Below, piece after piece: positions 63,110 through 64,000 of a stretch of DNA of 64,000 bases (the first letter of the stretch is position 1; each line of letters opens with the position of its first letter). Both the position numbers and the translations under genes were made by a program. Below the pieces are notes generated by a model. That model ran no database searches. It was not told the DNA's origin and saw nothing but the letters and a program-made list of their open reading frames with translations. The stretch covers positions 416,501 through 480,500 of the forward strand of contig JBBBDQ010000230.1 of NCBI GenBank assembly GCA_037127315.1, in the 5' to 3' direction. This DNA comes from Ascarosepion bandense. Its lineage: Eukaryota > Mollusca > Cephalopoda > Sepiida > Sepiidae.

Positions 63110-64000
63110 CGGAAAATAAACATAGGAGTAACAGAAGGAAACTGCAAACTGCAAAATGCTTCAGCGAACACATTGGAATTAAATTCAATTTGAATAAATG
63201 TGCTACATGAACAGTTTTACGTGGATCACTACAACAAACATCCTCAGTTATCTTAGACCTTGCTGTAACAATAAAAGATTTAGAGCCAGAAGCTTATTTA
63301 CCTAGGGGTAAATGTGAGTGAAAAAAATTCACCATACAAAATGAGAGAAATAGTGTGTAAAGAGTACTATAGAAGGCTACGACTAATATTCAAAACTGAA
63401 TTGAATTCTCAGAACAGAATTATGGCCATCAATAGCTTTGCCATCCCAGTTGTCCAACATAGTTTCAACATCTTAAACTTGACTCTAAACGATATCAGAC
63501 GAATGGATTCTAAAACAAGAATGCTTCTTTTTAAGCATAAAATGAATCATCCAAAGGCTGATGTAGACCGACTATACATACCCCGTAAAGAAGGTGCAAG
63601 AGGTCTTATGGCCGACTAACATATATAGAAACAACAAAGGACTGGATGATACAATTATTCAAACAACATGAAAACAGAAAGAAAAATATTCAATAATAAA
63701 AGAAGGCAGTAAATACAAAAAACATTTACATTTAATTGATTCTGTAGAAAAGCAAAACAGAAGCCAAGAACCAACTATTGCGGCAAAAAATACGAAAATG
63801 AAAGCCAAGGATAAAGCTCTTGAACAGATGAAACAATGCTGGCAAGACAAACCTATGCATGGCTAATATCCAGAACGTGCCAATAAATTCAATGTTGATA
63901 ATACTCATCGATGGTTACGTGCATCTGGATTATAGTCTGAGACTGAAGGCTTTATTTTTGCAACGCAAGACCAATGCCTTTTCAATAGGAACTTTTAAGC
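63110..64000 (+). mobile_element. LINE C, C-terminal part of ORF, running off the window
   Basis: Plus strand, in broken frames: EHIGIKFNLNKCAT (63173), a KDLEPEAYLPRG-type block (63277), and the open frame 63314-63619 with VCKEYYRRLRLIFKTELNSQ, NRIMAINSFAIPVVQHSFNI and HPKADVDRLYIPRKEGARGL. Then QMKQCWQDKPMHG, THRWLRASGL and SETEGFIFATQDQCLFNRNF up to the edge. These blocks follow the RT domain in a widespread non-LTR group usually annotated as R2-like. The clade is my inference. Frameshifts at about 63305, 63620 and 63860. Confidence 0.78.

Overview
The window looks like intergenic or intronic DNA from an animal nuclear genome. It is AT-rich and full of (TA)n, (CA)n, (TCTA)n, (TTTC)n and (CTT)n arrays, and I find no convincing host gene on either strand. 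The mix of tRNA-derived SINEs, several non-LTR retrotransposon clades, Tc1/mariner relics, a Penelope-like relic and many fold-back repeats suggests a lophotrochozoan. My best guess is a mollusc, probably a coleoid cephalopod. That guess rests on recollection of repeat types and is not proven by anything here. Almost every long reading frame is either a decayed transposon gene or a translated microsatellite.

Main families (names local to this report). LINE A is an RTE-like non-LTR element whose 3' ends run into (GAA)n/(TTC)n. It has more than ten fragments, among them 1-400, 25000-25765, 41440-43010, 46225-48395, 49686-50290 and 60378-61520. LINE B is a Jockey/CR1-like element with fragments at 12541-12610, 16075-16590, 22590-24790, 27916-28435, 34530-34850, 35215-35465, 44294-45430 and 56245-57735. 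LINE Tx1-like lies at 10690-12145, and LINE C runs off the right edge (63110-64000). SINE S1 (about 300 bp, tRNA head, ending in tandem CTGA) has six clear copies. SINE S3 is a second tRNA-like family. Tc1/mariner relics lie at 2709-4308, 5895-6345, 8400-10010 and 36955-37310. A solo LTR (42095-42912) and a 28S rRNA-derived fragment (32547-32785) are also present.

The most interesting system is SINE S2: a roughly 270-bp repeat with a tRNA-like pol III head (near-perfect A box) whose 3' part is a type I hammerhead self-cleaving ribozyme. Four copies (14172-14222, 15107-15154, 31971-32019, 52806-52852) keep every core residue, and two subfamilies show compensatory changes in stem I. One copy begins precisely at the predicted cleavage site, and another is a tandem dimer. 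This is the architecture of retrozymes and of the schistosome hammerhead SINE: dimeric transcripts that can be cut into monomers and perhaps circularised. CTGANGA-hairpin-GAAA cores also recur in other palindromic repeats of the window. One is a long inverted repeat that flanks a Penelope-type GIY-YIG coding relic (26296-29170), so hammerhead-like heads may be a shared feature of several families here.

Nested insertions allow relative dating: S1 inside a dispersed repeat inside a Tc1 element (8400-10010), S1 and another repeat inside LINE A (60378-61520), a solo LTR inside LINE A (41712-43010), S1 inside LINE A (25000-25765), and LINE B inside the Penelope-like unit (26296-29170). All coding relics carry stops or frameshifts, so I see no autonomous element intact in the window.
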